64,000 bases of DNA, taken from Drechmeria coniospora. Its lineage: Eukaryota; Ascomycota; Sordariomycetes; Hypocreales; Ophiocordycipitaceae. Positions 19,857 to 32,007 of this stretch are shown piece after piece; position 1 is the stretch's first letter, and the number at the start of each line of letters is the position of its first letter. The notes below the pieces were generated by a model that did no database searches, was not told the origin of the DNA, and worked only from the letters and a program-made list of their open reading frames with translations. The position numbers and the translations under genes are program-made. The stretch lies in the NCBI RefSeq assembly GCF_001625195.1, contig NC_054391.1, positions 7,699,157 through 7,763,156 of the forward strand. Reading direction: 5' to 3'.

Positions 19857-22058
19857 TGTACTATACCTAATTAGGCAAGTATCTTTGACAATAGTTTAGA
19901 GAAATAGTATGTTGTATACTATTAGTCAGCTCTGTATACTTACTTATACTCTCAGTATAGTATAGTATATCTGCCAGCAGTAGTACTTCTGACAGTTGCT
20001 ACTAGTAGTAGCAATAATAGGATAGTATCCTATTTGGGTAGTCTTACTAGTATAAATCCTAGTATTTTAACAAGTATTAGTACTAGTACTACTAGTACGA
20101 ATGCTATACTATACTGCGAGTATTAGTAAGCATATTGAGTTAACTAATAGTATACAATATACTACTTCTCCGAACCATAACTCGGAGCGACGTACGGCAG
20201 TACTACTACCGATTAACTCACTACTGCAATGTAACCTACATATATAGTAGCTAGTCGACTACTGGAACCAATTGATCGGTACGACAATTACTGCTCTCCT
20301 AATCGCTACTAGCGCTTGCCAGCCTACAATACTAACTTAGGCCGGACCACCTATTCATTATATAATAAAATCAGCTAAGCTAATAACTAAAACAATCTAT
20401 CCAACCTTATAACGGAAGCAGTTAACTAACAAGTAACTGAAACAGTTATCCAACTATATAATGGTTTCAGCCATTTAAGCCATAGTACGATAGCGCCTTT
20501 AATCCACAATGGAATCTCCGATAAAGCCGTTATTAGGGATTGTTCTGTAGATATAAATAGCCGCTCTTTTCCTGTACTATAGCTAGAAGAAATAATCGCA
20601 TTCGTTTGTATAATTCGGTACTACTAATTGTACACTCTTGCCCAGTTACTAACTGGCACTTCCCTTATTGCTGTTACTAACAGTATAATTAATTTACTAG
20701 TCCGTGCAATACACTTCCACTATCCCCTCCTCTTGCGCATCAATTGCAAAGAATAACAGCAGTACTGCAGTAGTCGAGCGGGCCAGTAGTAGTACTACTG
20801 GCAAGCAACTGCTAGTTGCAGTTGGGTGGGTCCTACCGTATAATAGTAGTACTGTTAACGGGTAACTACTAGTAGTAGTTAGGAGCGCGTTAATTGACGG
20901 CCCGATTAATTATCTTGCTTAGTTAACTAAGTACTACTTGTACGTAACGCGCAACAGTAGTAAATTGGCTGGGCAGTAGTACTGCTATTAGTAATACTAA
21001 GTCTAAGTAAGGAGAATTTGCATAGTAAGTACAATTCGTCAACTCGATATACTACTTATACGTACAGTACAGTAGTAGTATATTGGTAAGTAGTAGTACT
21101 GCTGCTAGGTATTGCAAATAGCAATATATAGGATAGTATCCTATTTAGGTAGTCTTATTAGTAAAAATACCAGTAATTTTAACAGTTTTGTTTTAACTTA
21201 TTAATATATATAAGGTTTAGCCTAATAAGCAGATAGTTATTAATATAGCTAACTATATAGGTACTAGTAGTACTATTATAGTAGACAGTCGGGTTAAATA
21301 TAAGAGGGCTATATTTGAATTAATAGAGTAGTTTGGAAAGTATATCTTACTACTCTTTAGGTCCTTATCTAAGACTATAGAGTACTTTCTTTAAAAGGAT
21401 ACCTTATTTAAGTACTAGGTTATAGCCTAGCTTAGTTAGTTACTTACTTAGGTTATTAGTCTTATTAAGACTAGTAAATACTTTTAGTCTATTAGGGATT
21501 TTAAGGTAATTAACTTTAGGTAGCTTACTATTAAGAAAAGTACTAATAAAGTCGATTTATTTAATATACTAATTGTTCTAGGCAGTAAGAGCTAGTAGTA
21601 TCCTTTAGGTAGGTAGAATACTTATAGCTGTAAAGGTCTTTAAGTAGTTAAGACCTTTAATCTATATAAATCCTTTAGCTATTAAACGTACCTTAAATTT
21701 AATAGGATTATTTTACTAGTCCTTTTTAACTTATAGAATAAGATAGCTTTTAAGAAGTTATCTATTAGTTAGTACTTCTTAAAGGGGAATAAAGTAAATT
21801 ACCCCTACCTAAATAAATTACTAAAATTTAAAGAATATAGTACTTATCTATTAGTCTTTATTATTTAATTTAAGTACCTACTTCCAGTTAGTAGGCTTAC
21901 TATTAACTAGTAGTTGCTTTGCCTTAGCTTAGTAGTATAGGTTCTTAATTTAGTATACTAGGTTAAAATCTACTAAATTAAAATTATCTTTTAATTTAGG
22001 TTTATCTAGAAGAGAGGTATTTAGTAGATCCTCTATTAGTTAGGCTAGGACGCCCTTT

Positions 22059-22320
22059 GTAGTACTAGTCCTAGTAGGACTAGTTAGTCTGTTGGCTAGT
22101 TGCAACCTACTAGTTCTAGTAGGACTAGTTAGTCTGTTAGCTAGTTGCAACCTACTAGTCCTAGTAGGACTAGTTAGTCCGTTGGCTAGTTGTAACCTAC
22201 TAGTCCTAGTAGGACTAGTTGGTCTATTGGCTAGTTGCAACTTACTAGTCCTACTAGGACTAGTAGGTCTACTGGTCCTAGTAGGACTAGTAGGTCTACT
22301 GGTCCTAGTAGGACTAGTAG
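22059..22320 (-). repeat. Coding minisatellite, long TSPTRTS array
   Basis: Four 42-bp units (LQLANRLTSPTRTS-type on the minus strand) followed by shorter 30-bp units. This is the longest version of this repeat in the window. Confidence 0.85.
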
Positions 22321-22521
22321 TGTTATAATATTAGGCTTTGCCTAATAGAGCTATGTCTAAGGACAGAGTTACGTACTACCGTAAGTAACTTATATCCTAT
22401 AACTAAGTAGGCATTGGAGTATAAGTACTCCAATGCCTAGTACCTTAAGTTAGTATTCCGTAGATTTCTTAACAACTATTTCCGACTACTAGATACTGGT
22501 AGTACTATTGACTCCATAACA
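22321..22521 (+). mobile_element. Solo Gyp-B LTR (201 bp)
   Basis: TGTTATAATATTAGG to CCATAACA with the duplication AGTAG (22316-22320 and 22522-22526), inserted at the end of the TSPTRTS repeat array. Confidence 0.94.
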
Positions 22522-23594
22522 AGTAGCCCCCTTTGTCTCCCTAAGTATTAGGGGACTAGAGTTACTTTGCAAGATAGAAGTAGTTAAATTTACTATTTTA
22601 ATTTCCCCCTCTAACTCTAGTCCTTTAATACTAGGACTTAGTAATCGGGGGAGCCCTTAGGAAATAGGGCTAATGCCTTTTAGGATTTTTAGGAAGGTAG
22701 TTTTTGTAACCGACCTTCTGGAAGGTATATATATAAGGTATATTTTTAAACCTAGTATAGCTAGTAGCCTTACTAGTTCTATACGGGATACTAGTTTAGT
22801 ACTTTAAATATACTTTTAATAAGGAATTAGGACTTTGCAATATATACTAATAGCCTTATAGGCCGTAAGATTTAGTAGTATTTTTAGTCCCTGTAATTCC
22901 TACTTTAGTAATTGGTAGGGACTTAAATCCCGGTTCGAAATTGCAAAGTCCGTTCTGTTTAGGCGTATACGGGTAAGATATATTGAATAGTATTCCTTTC
23001 TTACCTTACTAAGTCTAGAGCAATATATTAATTTTAGTACCTTTATCGAAAAATAGCTATTTTAGGTAATAGTTATAGTATTATTTAAGGCTTTTAAAGA
23101 GATTCCGAATTGCCTGGAGAATAGTTAATCCCTCCTTATTAGGTAGGATTAATACCTAACGGAAGTAGGGTTTTACGATTAATTAGGATAAGTCCTATAG
23201 ACTTACGATTATAGAATACTAATTATATCCTAAATATATTACTTGTAATTAAATCGAGAATATAGTCTAGATTATTAATAGGATCCCTTAACTATTGTTT
23301 AGTAGATTTGGCCTAAATATAGGTAAGGTATTGGAAATCGGTAGCCCGAATAGACGAAAAGTTAAGTAGTTTAGTAGTAATACTACTGGTCTTCTTTAAG
23401 AGTAGGAAACTAATATATTCTAGTCTAATATACTAAATGCTAGCTTATTGTAATAGTTTTTGGTAAGACTAGTTATTAGTTTCCGTACGAGTAGTTAAAA
23501 GAGCTTATTCCTTAGGACTAATAGTTAGGACTACTAGTTAGTCTATTGCCTTTATAGGAATTAGGTCTTCTATAGGGTCTTTAAATAGGGTAGC

Positions 23595-23795
23595 TGTTAT
23601 AATATTAGGCTTTGCCTAATAGAGCTATGTCCTAGGATAGAGTTACGTACTACCGTACGTAACTTATATCCTATAACTAAGCAGGCATTGGAGTATAAGT
23701 ACTCCAATGCCTAGTACCTTAAGTTAGTGTTCTATAGATTTCTTAATAACTATTTCCGACCACTAAATACTAGTAGTACTAGTAACTCTATAATA
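23595..23795 (+). mobile_element. 5' LTR of Gyp-B (201 bp)
   Basis: TGTTATAATATT to TATAATA. Carries TATTAGGC/GCCTAATA near its start and the CATTGGAGTA/TACTCCAATG hairpin in the middle. AGATTTCTTAA at 23736-23746 is the self-primer complement. Confidence 0.93.
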
Positions 23796-23807
23796 TTTAA
23801 GAAATCT
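23796..23807 (+). promoter_or_regulatory. Self-primer binding site of Gyp-B
   Basis: TTAAGAAATCT (23797-23807), next to the LTR end, is exactly complementary to AGATTTCTTAA inside the LTR. The sequence differs from the Gyp-A pair but the 11-nt length and layout are the same, so the pairing itself is conserved. Confidence 0.85.
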
Positions 23808-23848
23808 CCCTTCGTTACGGTAAGTAGTAGGCCGCAGACTATTGAACA

Positions 23849-25492
23849 ATAGATTAACAGGACAACAACGCACTACCTAGCAAACAAAATGCTACCGCTA
23901 GTTAACTACTACCCAACTGGTTTACAGAAATCCAGCAGTTACGCTAGCAAATCGCTACGGTAATGCAGTACCAAGCGTCCCGAGAGGTATAGCCCGGTAC
24001 TATACCGGGATTGGTACGGACCCCCTTAACTGTTAATAGCCTAGCAATACTTCCCTAAGTCCGACGTAAACCGATACCAATAGGGGTACTATATAATAAA
24101 GATAAGACTATATTTACAGCCTAAAAGATACTTATAGCCTATAAGCTAGTTACCGACCGTAAGTTTATCGGTACCGATAAGGACTAGTAGATATTTGTCT
24201 AGTAGTACTTAGTGCCTAAGATTTAGTCCCGTATTATAGCCTTCTTCGAAGTAGGGCTATCGTACTAGTACAACCCGTTATAATTCTTAGCTTACCTTAA
24301 ATCCGTTTTTACCGACCCTTATTGGATAGAAATAGTATAGACCGAGCTTAAATAACTAAAGCAAGTAAGCAATAAGGTATTTACCTTATTCTATATGTAC
24401 TTTAAACAAAAGCTAGTATTAGCTAGGGGAATAAATTGGCCCAACGAAATTAAACTCGTTAAGCTGTATTATGCGCTTAATAAGACTATACGGAATAGTA
24501 GTATTAGGTACAATATCCTACGAGATAGTTATAAGGTAGCTATTAATATTTACTATAGTATTACGGTAGATATTAAATTATACCGCTTGGAGGAGAAATA
24601 CCGGAATCGCTACGGCTATATAATAGCCCTAATAAAACCTACAACGGATAAGGACGGTAACGTACGGATAACGGGTATTAATGCAGTAACTATAGGGCGC
24701 TATTGCCTAGTAACCTAAGGAACAAGGACTAGCCTAAGGCAGTCTTTAAGCCAGTATACAACTTAGGTCTCCTGTAGTATAATTAATACGCATAAGGAGG
24801 AGGGCGCTTATTTATACTATAGATCTAAGCAGTACTTTATTAAGGACTATAAAATACAGCCTATAGTATAACTAGTATAAAACCTATCTATTTATTGGGT
24901 AGATATAGAGAGGGAGAACGTATAGGAGGAATCCTTAGACTAACTATTGGAAAATAAAGCGCCCCTAAGCTAAGTCTTATATAGGGGTAAAACGGTATAG
25001 ATAAGGACTAAAGCAGGAGGACTAAGCGTTAGAGGGAGTAATTTTAGGATATTAAGGTATAGTTAGATAGGCTACCGTTCCTTATCCTAATGCTTATAAA
25101 TTCTACTTATTTCTTAAACGTTTAAATCGATTGTAGTTACAATTATTATAGTACAATTAGCAAACGTATAGCCTAAAGTTTACGCCTTAAGCTTATTTTA
25201 CTACCGATATAGCGCTAGTTAAAGATAGCTATAGCAGTAATATACTACCGGAGTAGCCTAATAAAGGTATATATATATATCTTGTATATAGTATAAGTTG
25301 TACTTAATATAGATAGCTAGGAGTCTTTAGTAGTACTATATATAGTACTAAGCCTTAGCTAAAATGCAATACTAGGCCTACTAGAGATAGAATACTACAG
25401 TATCGACCTATATATAGCTAAATACTACCTTATAATTAGAGCAATAGGGGGCCAGGTAGTATAAGCAGTAAATATATAGCTATAGTACAGTA
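23849..25492 (+). pseudogene. Gyp-B Gag
   Basis: Frame begins at ATA 23849 (probable ATG after RIP) and stays in phase with the open stretch 24395-24718. A Ty3-type capsid block (FTA.KILIAYKLVTDRKFIG) matches Gyp-A Gag (FTAWKFCIDRKLRVDKDFIG), so the two families are related. A degraded Cys/Tyr knuckle and protease-like region follow before Cop-2 cuts it at 25497. Many RIP stops. Confidence 0.78.
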
Positions 25493-25497
25493 GCTAT

Positions 25498-26140
25498 TGT
25501 TAAAATACTGGTATTTATACTAGTAAGACTACCTAAATAGGATACTATCCTATTGTTACTAGTAGTACTACTACTAGTAAAGATACTGTACTATACTGCG
25601 AGTATTAGTAAGCATACCGAGTTGACCAATAGTATACAACATACTACTTCTCCGAACTACTACTCGGAACGACTGACGGTAGTACTACTGCCGGCCAACT
25701 TACTACTACAATACAACTTGTATACGTAGTAGCCAGTCGATTACAGGAGCCAATTGATCGGAATAACAATTGCTGCTCTCCCAGTCGCTACTAGCTATTG
25801 CCAGCCCACAGTACTACTGCGGGCAATCAAACTATTGTACGACCGAAACGGCAATCAAACCATTATGCAACCAAACGGGCGATCAAACTATAGTGTAACT
25901 GCGCAAGCTACAATCTGGACCTATACGGTACTACTCTATAGGCATAAATAGCCGTACTTCCCTTGCACTTTAGGTAGAAGAATAATCGCATTCGTTTGTA
26001 TAATTCGGTACTACCAATTATATACTCTTGCCCAGTTACTAACTGGTACCCCTTATGCTGTTACTAATAGCTTAATTGATTCCCTGGTCCGTGCGATATA
26101 CTTCCACTACCCCTTCCTCTTGCGCATCCAAATTCCAAGA
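25498..26140 (+). mobile_element. 5' LTR of Cop-2 (643 bp)
   Basis: Same termini and U5 as Cop-1, but a different U3, with a 28-bp tandem repeat (GGCAATCAAACTATTGTACG type) around 25817-25905. The right LTR has one more 28-bp unit. Confidence 0.93.
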
Positions 26141-26158
26141 GGTTATGAGCCCGGAAGG
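26141..26158 (+). promoter_or_regulatory. Primer binding site, initiator tRNA-Met anticodon arm
   Basis: GGTTATGAGCCCGGAAGG directly after the LTR, the least mutated copy. Its complement, CCGGGCTCATAACC, reads as the initiator tRNA anticodon arm. Confidence 0.83.
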
Positions 26159-26182
26159 ACTACAATTAATCCTCCGGAATTA

Positions 26183-26665
26183 ATCTGTGCGACTTACTAA
26201 GTCGCCTACCAGTACTATTAGTAAATCGTCCGAATCGATCTCTATAACTTACTAAGTTACCTACCAGTACTATTAGTAACGATTAATCGAATCCTATAAC
26301 TTACTAAGTTACCCACCAGTACTACTGGTAACGATTAATTGAATCCTATAACTTACTAAGTCACCTACTAGTACTACTGGTAATTCTTGGTCACCAAACT
26401 ACAGCTCCCCCAACTACTAGTACTACTAGTACGTTACCTACCAGTACTACTGGTAATTCTTAGTCACCAAACTACGGCTCCCCCAACTACTAGTACTACT
26501 AGTACGTTACCTACCAGTACTACTGGTAACTCTTGGTCACCAAACTACGGCTCCCCCAACTACTAGTACTACTAGTACGTTACCTACCAGTACTACTGGT
26601 AATTCTTGGTCACCAAACTACGGCTCCCCCAACTACTAGTACTACTAGTAGGAGACCTAATTGCT
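26183..26665 (+). repeat. Leader hairpin array, with 73-bp tandem units
   Basis: Repeats of the TACCAGTACTACTGGTA palindrome. From about 26385 the array becomes 73-bp tandem units; the ACGTTACC segment recurs at 26431, 26504 and 26577. Between primer site and gag, non-coding. Confidence 0.85.
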
Positions 26666-28330
26666 AGTACTACTAGCTAGGTAAGTAAGGTAAGATTTAA
26701 ATCTAGTTACTAAGTAGAAAATAGATCCCACCAACCAAGGTCAGAAGATCAACCTATTGGAGATTAAAAAACATCTACGGGTACAACAAACGCAGATTAA
26801 CGAACTGTTATAGTAACTTAATACTATTATCCTACAGATACAAGAACGACTAAACGTTATTAAGTTAACACTTAGTACTAGTACTACTATTACTAAGACA
26901 GAGGATACCTGCTCCAACTATACCCTACACAAAAAAGCATTTTAATTCCCGGAATATGCAAAACTCAAAGGTACTAAGAACTACAAGTTATAAGAGCAAT
27001 CCCTATTAATTTAACTCTAAGCTCTTAACCTAAAAGGCTTTCTGGACAAGCCCTTAATTGCTTCTAGCTTTTCAAGTAGAAATCAGGCCAATTTACTTAT
27101 ACTACTACGGGATAGTTGCTCGAAAGAAATCTTAGAATCAATTGCATATATTAAAAATCTAGCCGATATTTTCTTACTATTAAAAAAGCATTACTCCGAA
27201 GGTTACAAAGCTAAACGCTCCAACCTATATAAGGCCTACTATAACCTTACATTTAAGGGGTATAAAGGAATACTTTACGCATGTAATACCGAATTCAATA
27301 GTTAACTTACTAGGCTATAACTAGCTAGCGTAATAATTAATCCATTAGACTAAACTAACTATTACCTTGCAATAGTTAAACCTATATTTCTACAATAGGT
27401 CGCTATATAGAATAGTACCCTTATATCTTCTCGAGCCCTAGGACTCCAAACGGATATCCTTAACCTGCAATATCTTATAGCTAACCTACTAAAAGAAAAC
27501 TCTAGTACTACTGGATTAAATACATTTAGTTACTAGGTATCCTAAGTACCTAAGAAAAAGAAGAAAGGAAATAGATCTACTAGATCCGGTCAACCCAGTC
27601 AATCTAAAACAAGCCAATCCAACCAAATAAGCCAATCTAATAAATCCAACCAATCGACTAAGCAACCAAAGGATACTACTAGTTTCCTAGTTAGTAACTA
27701 TAGCCTAACAGCTAGCTGTATGGACTTACCTAATTCCTATTAAGAATTAGATACCGATTCTAACTCTATATAAGAATTGGAAATATTACCTAACTTAGGC
27801 AATATTAGTACACTATATAGTATTACTAACACTAATATATACTATATAGGCCTACTCTACGATACTGGCTCAACCTGCTATTTAGTAAATAATCGGTCTA
27901 AGTTTATAACTTTTTGACTAATTGCAAAATCCCAGGCAAAACTAATTACTACTAGAGGGGGCCCAATATACCCTAGTAGAATTGGAACTATAGAATTTAT
28001 AGTATTAATTAATACCAATCCACTAACCTATAGTACTTTTGTACTACAAGAGGTACTATATATTCCGAAACTAGAAGTTAATATTATTAGTAGGATACAA
28101 TACTACGGATTAGGGGGAACGCTTATTAAGCAATCCCTATATAACTCGAACCGAAAAATATATAGCCTACTTAACTTCCAGAGGTATGGCTTCTTCCTAT
28201 AATAAGAAGGCCTAAATACGCCCTATCTAAGAAAACCAGACTCAACTTACTCAAGCTACTACAGTAGCTATAGAATAGTAGTAGAAATTTCCTTGCAGCA
28301 ACCTTCCTAGGCCAACGAGGCAGAAGACTA

Positions 28331-28450
28331 GTCGGTACCTAAATCGGTACCCCAGTCGGCACCTAGATCGGTACCTAGGTCGGTACCTAAATCGGTGCCT
28401 AGGTCGGCACCTAGATCGGTGCCTAGGTCGGTACCTAGTCCAGTACCGAG
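28331..28450 (+). repeat. 12-bp minisatellite coding PRSV repeats
   Basis: About ten units, in frame in Cop-2 pol. Between protease and integrase, where other copia elements have a spacer of variable sequence. Confidence 0.88.
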
Positions 28451-29697
28451 ACCGGGACCTAGACCAGGACCAAGTCCTAGCCCAACTACTAGTTCGGCTA
28501 ACCCAAGGGACCTTACTAAGGCTACCCTACACAAAGACCCTATAGAGGACCCGATCCCTATAGAGGCAACAGACCTACCAGCAGTCCCTACTACTAGTAC
28601 TAAGGAACAAGCTATTCCGACTACTAGTACAGAATTCAGCAACCAGTCTTACCAAAGACTACTACAACAAGCAGGCATCTAGCATATCAGACTAGGACAT
28701 ATCAGTCTGCTATTATTGAAAAAGACTAGTAAGATTACTAATAGGTTACCTAACTTTTCATCTATTAAGGTTACCGATTTTCAATACCTTGCCTGTATAC
28801 GGGTAAAATCTACTAAACGCTAGTTAAGGGATCCAATCGAGGATCCAGACTATATACTTAACTCAATCGAAGGGGATACATTTAGGATTAAACCTATATC
28901 CTACGATCGAAAGTCCATTAGACTAATCCTTATTAATTGCAAATCCCAATTCTATTAGGTACATATCCTACCCAATAAGGAAGGACTAACAATTCTCTAG
29001 GCTATAAAGAACTTCTTTCAAAGCCTAAAAACACACTATAGCCGTTACCTAAAAAGGTTATTTTATAATAGAGGACCTAAAATCAATATACTGCTTTAGG
29101 ACTAGTTGGGTACTAAAGGAATACTATTCGATACGTCTTACCCGTATACCCCCGAACAAAATGGACTTACCGAACGGTCTATACGAGTTATTCTAGACCG
29201 GCTACGAGCAACTATAATCTGGGCTGGCCTCCTACTATTCCTCTAGTCTGCTATACTTCCTGCTATAGTTAACCTAGTCAACTATACTGCAATTACTAAT
29301 AGGGATCTAAGCCCCTACCAATTGCTTAAGCAGGAGTTACAAGGGCTAAAAACGCCACTAAACCTTACAGCCTATAAGGCTATTAGTACCTACTGCAAAG
29401 TCCTAATCCCTTATCAGAAACGGATTCAAAGTACCAAATTGGCACAACGCACAGAACTAGCAAGGCTACTAGTAACGCTAGGTTTAAAAACATATCTTGT
29501 ATATATACCTTCCAGAAGGGCAGTTACAAAAACTACCTTCCTCAAAGTCCTAGAAGGTATTGGCCCTATCTCCTAAGGACTTTAACGACTACTAAGTCCT
29601 AGTCTCTAAGGACTAGAGTCAGAGGGGGAAATTAAGATAGAAGACTATATCTCGCAAAATACCTCTAGTCCCCTAATACCTAGAGAGACAGAGGGGG

Positions 29698-29850
29698 CCA
29701 ACGGACCTACTAGCCCTACCAGGGCTAGTAGACCTACTAGTCCTACTAGGACCAGTAGGTTGCAAGGAATCAACGGACCTACTAGTCCTACTAGGACCAG
29801 TAGGTTGCAAGGAGCCAACGGACCAACTAGTCCTACTAGGACTAGCGCAA
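29698..29850 (+). repeat. Coding minisatellite, TSPTRTS repeats
   Basis: 42-bp units encoding LQGANGPTSPTRTS and shorter 30-bp units, in frame between integrase and RT of Cop-2. Confidence 0.85.
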
Positions 29851-31954
29851 CAGAAGGGGTCCTAGCCCAGCCAATAGAGGATCTACTAGATACCTCTCTT
29901 CCAAATGCACTACTAGAACCAGAAGACAACCCTAACCCAATAGATCTCAACCTAGCATATTGGATCCAGGACCTATACTACCAATCTAAGGCAAAGCAAC
30001 TACTAGTTAGTAGTAAGCCTACTAGCTAGAAACAGGTACTTAAGTCAGACAACAAAGACTAGTAGATAAGTACTATATTCTCGGAATTCCAGTAGCTTAT
30101 CTAGGTAGGGGTATTTTATTTTATTCCCCTTTAAGAAATACCAACTAGTAGACGACTTCTAAAAAGCCGACTTATACTATAAATCAAAAAGGATTAGCAG
30201 AATAACCCTATTAAATTCAAGGTACAACTAGTAGCTAAGGGATTTATGCAAATTAAAGGCCTTAATTACATTAAGACTTTTGCAACTACTAGTATTCTAC
30301 CTACCTAAAGGATACTACTAGCCCTAGCCGCCCAGAACAACTAGTACGTCGAACAGATCGACTTTATTAGTACTTTCCTAAATAGTAAGCTACCCGAAGT
30401 TAATTACCTTAAAATTCCTAAGGGACTAAAAGCATTTATTAATCTTAATAAGACTAATAATTTAGCTAAGCTACTAGCTAAGCTAGGCTATAACCTAGTA
30501 GTTAAACAAGGTATCCTTTTGAAAAAGGCACTCTACGGCCTAAAACAAGGACCTAAAAAGTAGCAGGAGGTACTTACCAAACTACTATACCAATACGGAT
30601 ACAGCCCTTTAGTATCTAATCCGGCTATCTACTATAATAGTACTACTAGTACTTATATAGTTAGCTACGTCGATAACTACCTACTTATTGGACTAAACCT
30701 TACATACATTAACAGGTTAAAACAATAACTACATAAGGTCTATCCAATTAAAGACCGCAGACAGGCCGCCTTCTTCCTAGGCATATAGATCAGTCGAATA
30801 ACTAAGAGTATTACTCTTAGTTAAAAAGGGTATATTAAGGAAGCCCTATTCCGATTTAGGTTAAAGGAGGCCAAGGTAGTAGTAATACTACTACAGCCAG
30901 GAGTACTTAAGCAGGCTACTATAATGCCCCTTACTCCCTTATCCGCAACCGACCAACTAGTATACCAGTAAATAGTAGGGACTTTAATATACCTTATACT
31001 ATTAACCCGACCAGATATAGCCTTTGCAATCCAATAGCTATTTCGGTATATGCACCAGGCTATTAGCCTATAGCTATTAGCCGGCAAGAACCTTCTTCAA
31101 TATCTAGAAGGAACTATAGACCTAGCTATTTACTACTAGTCTAAGTCTATAGTATCTAAATCTAATCTACTTAGATTTTCTAACAGTAACTTTACAGGTA
31201 ACTTAGACTCCTCTAAGTCTACCTATAGGTACCTCTTTACCCTAGTAGGTAGACTAATCTACTAGAAATTAAAAAGGGCTAATACTATTGCTCTTTCTAC
31301 CGTAGAGGTAGAATCGGATGCCCTACTGGAAGCTATTCGGGAATTCAAATAGCTAGATAGTCTATTTACAGAAATAGGAAAGAATCTTAAAAAGCCTATT
31401 CTACTTTTGTACAATAATAATAGATTTATCTCTAACGCCAATAATCCCAATTAGCATAACCGAACAAAGCATACACTGCTAAAGTTCCGGTATATTCGGC
31501 AAGAAGCAGCAAATAGACTAGCCAAAATTAGTTACTTAAACACTAAGTCTATACCTACCGATAGCCTTACTAAGGCCCTTACCGCTAATCTCTTCCAATG
31601 CTACCTTAGCCTACTAGGTCTCCAAGGGATCCCTATTTAGCAGTAGTTATACTAGCTAAATAAAGGGGGTATTAAAATACTAGTATTTATACTAGTAAGA
31701 CTACCTAAATAGGATACTATCCTATTGTTACTAATAATTGTTAAAATACTAGGATTTATACTAGTAAGACTACCCGAATAGGATACTATCCTATTATTGC
31801 TACTACTAGTAGTAACTGTCAGAAGTACTACTGCTGGCAGATATACTATACTATACTGAGAGTATAAGTAAGTATACAGAGCTAACTAATAGTATACAAC
31901 ATACTATTTCTCTAAACTATTGTTAAAGATACTTACCTAATTAGGTATAGTACA

Positions 31955-31992
31955 GAATGCTCTAGAACATTCTAGAATATTCTAGAATATTC
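31955..31992 (+). promoter_or_regulatory. Perfect-type heat-shock element, eight contiguous units
   Basis: GAA, CTC, GAA, TTC, GAA, TTC, GAA, TTC at exact 5-bp steps over 38 bp. Only the second unit departs from TTC. Confidence 0.88.
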
Positions 31993-32007
31993 TATACCCT
32001 ACTTATA

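Larger units (their letters stand above)
19487..20072 (-). mobile_element. Solo copia LTR with heat-shock elements (586 bp)
   Basis: TCTTGCAATTTGGG to TATTTTAACA with the exact duplication AGTAT (19482-19486 and 20073-20077). Shares both LTR ends and U5 with the Cop LTRs, but its U3 is different and holds canonical heat-shock elements. A near-identical copy is at 31739-39707. It is little mutated, so recent. Confidence 0.94.
4638..20752 (+). mobile_element. Cop-1: Ty1/copia retrotransposon with nested inserts
   Basis: Both LTRs, primer site, leader, one long gag-pol frame and polypurine tract are present. Flanked by the exact duplication ATAAC (4633-4637 and 20753-20757). Internal inserts: solo Cop-B LTR, solo Gyp-B LTR, full Gyp-A1, and a heat-shock-type LTR inside its own 3' LTR. 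Subtracting these gives a normal-length element of about 6.9 kb. Confidence 0.95.
19425..20752 (+). mobile_element. 3' LTR of Cop-1, interrupted
   Basis: TATTAAAATAC at 19425 after the purine-rich AATAGAGGGAG, through TTGCAAAGA at 20752. Interrupted 62 nt from its start by the heat-shock-type LTR 19487-20072. Matches the 5' LTR otherwise, with RIP differences. Confidence 0.93.
4118..21184 (-). mobile_element. Solo Cop-B LTR, split by Cop-1
   Basis: Starts TCTTAAAAAT and ends AATTTTAACA, flanked by the perfect duplication GTTTT (4113-4117 and 21185-21189) inside Cop-M1 pol. Net length without Cop-1 is about 947 bp, matching the 934-bp solo copy at 6139-7072. Only 4118-4637 and 20758-21184 belong to it. 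Confidence 0.9.
21190..23594 (-). pseudogene. Cop-M1 pol, RT and integrase part
   Basis: Continues from 4117 after the nested block and is collinear with 61030-63268 on the same strand. Contains the RT N-terminal part, the TSPTRTS repeat, and integrase (PYTPEQN-like and TERS-like blocks read on the minus strand). Heavily RIP-mutated. Interrupted by a solo Gyp-B LTR at 22321-22521 and ended by Gyp-B at 23595. Confidence 0.82.
26721..31640 (+). pseudogene. Cop-2 gag-pol polyprotein, 1639 codons in one frame
   Basis: ATA start (ATG after RIP) at 26721, TAG at 31638-31640, no frameshift over 4917 bp. Gag first; protease DTGST at codon 381 with Asp intact; PRSV repeat; integrase with RLGHIS (the His of the zinc-binding motif), EGD, YNRG where SDNG is expected, and PEQNGLTER; TSPTRTS repeat; RT with YVDN at codon 1316 where YVDD is expected; RNase H ending in PTDSLTKAL. 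Mutations are nearly all C-to-T/G-to-A. The polyprotein would be processed by its own protease in a cytoplasmic particle. Inactive here because of many stops and the RT change. Confidence 0.94.

Noticed and set aside
26141..26158. Possible tRNA gene fragment
   Set aside because: Only the anticodon-arm complement is present, exactly after an LTR, so it is a primer binding site.
26183..26665. Regular palindromic repeats resembling a CRISPR array
   Set aside because: Units are tandem with near-identical spacers and lie in a retrotransposon leader of a eukaryote.
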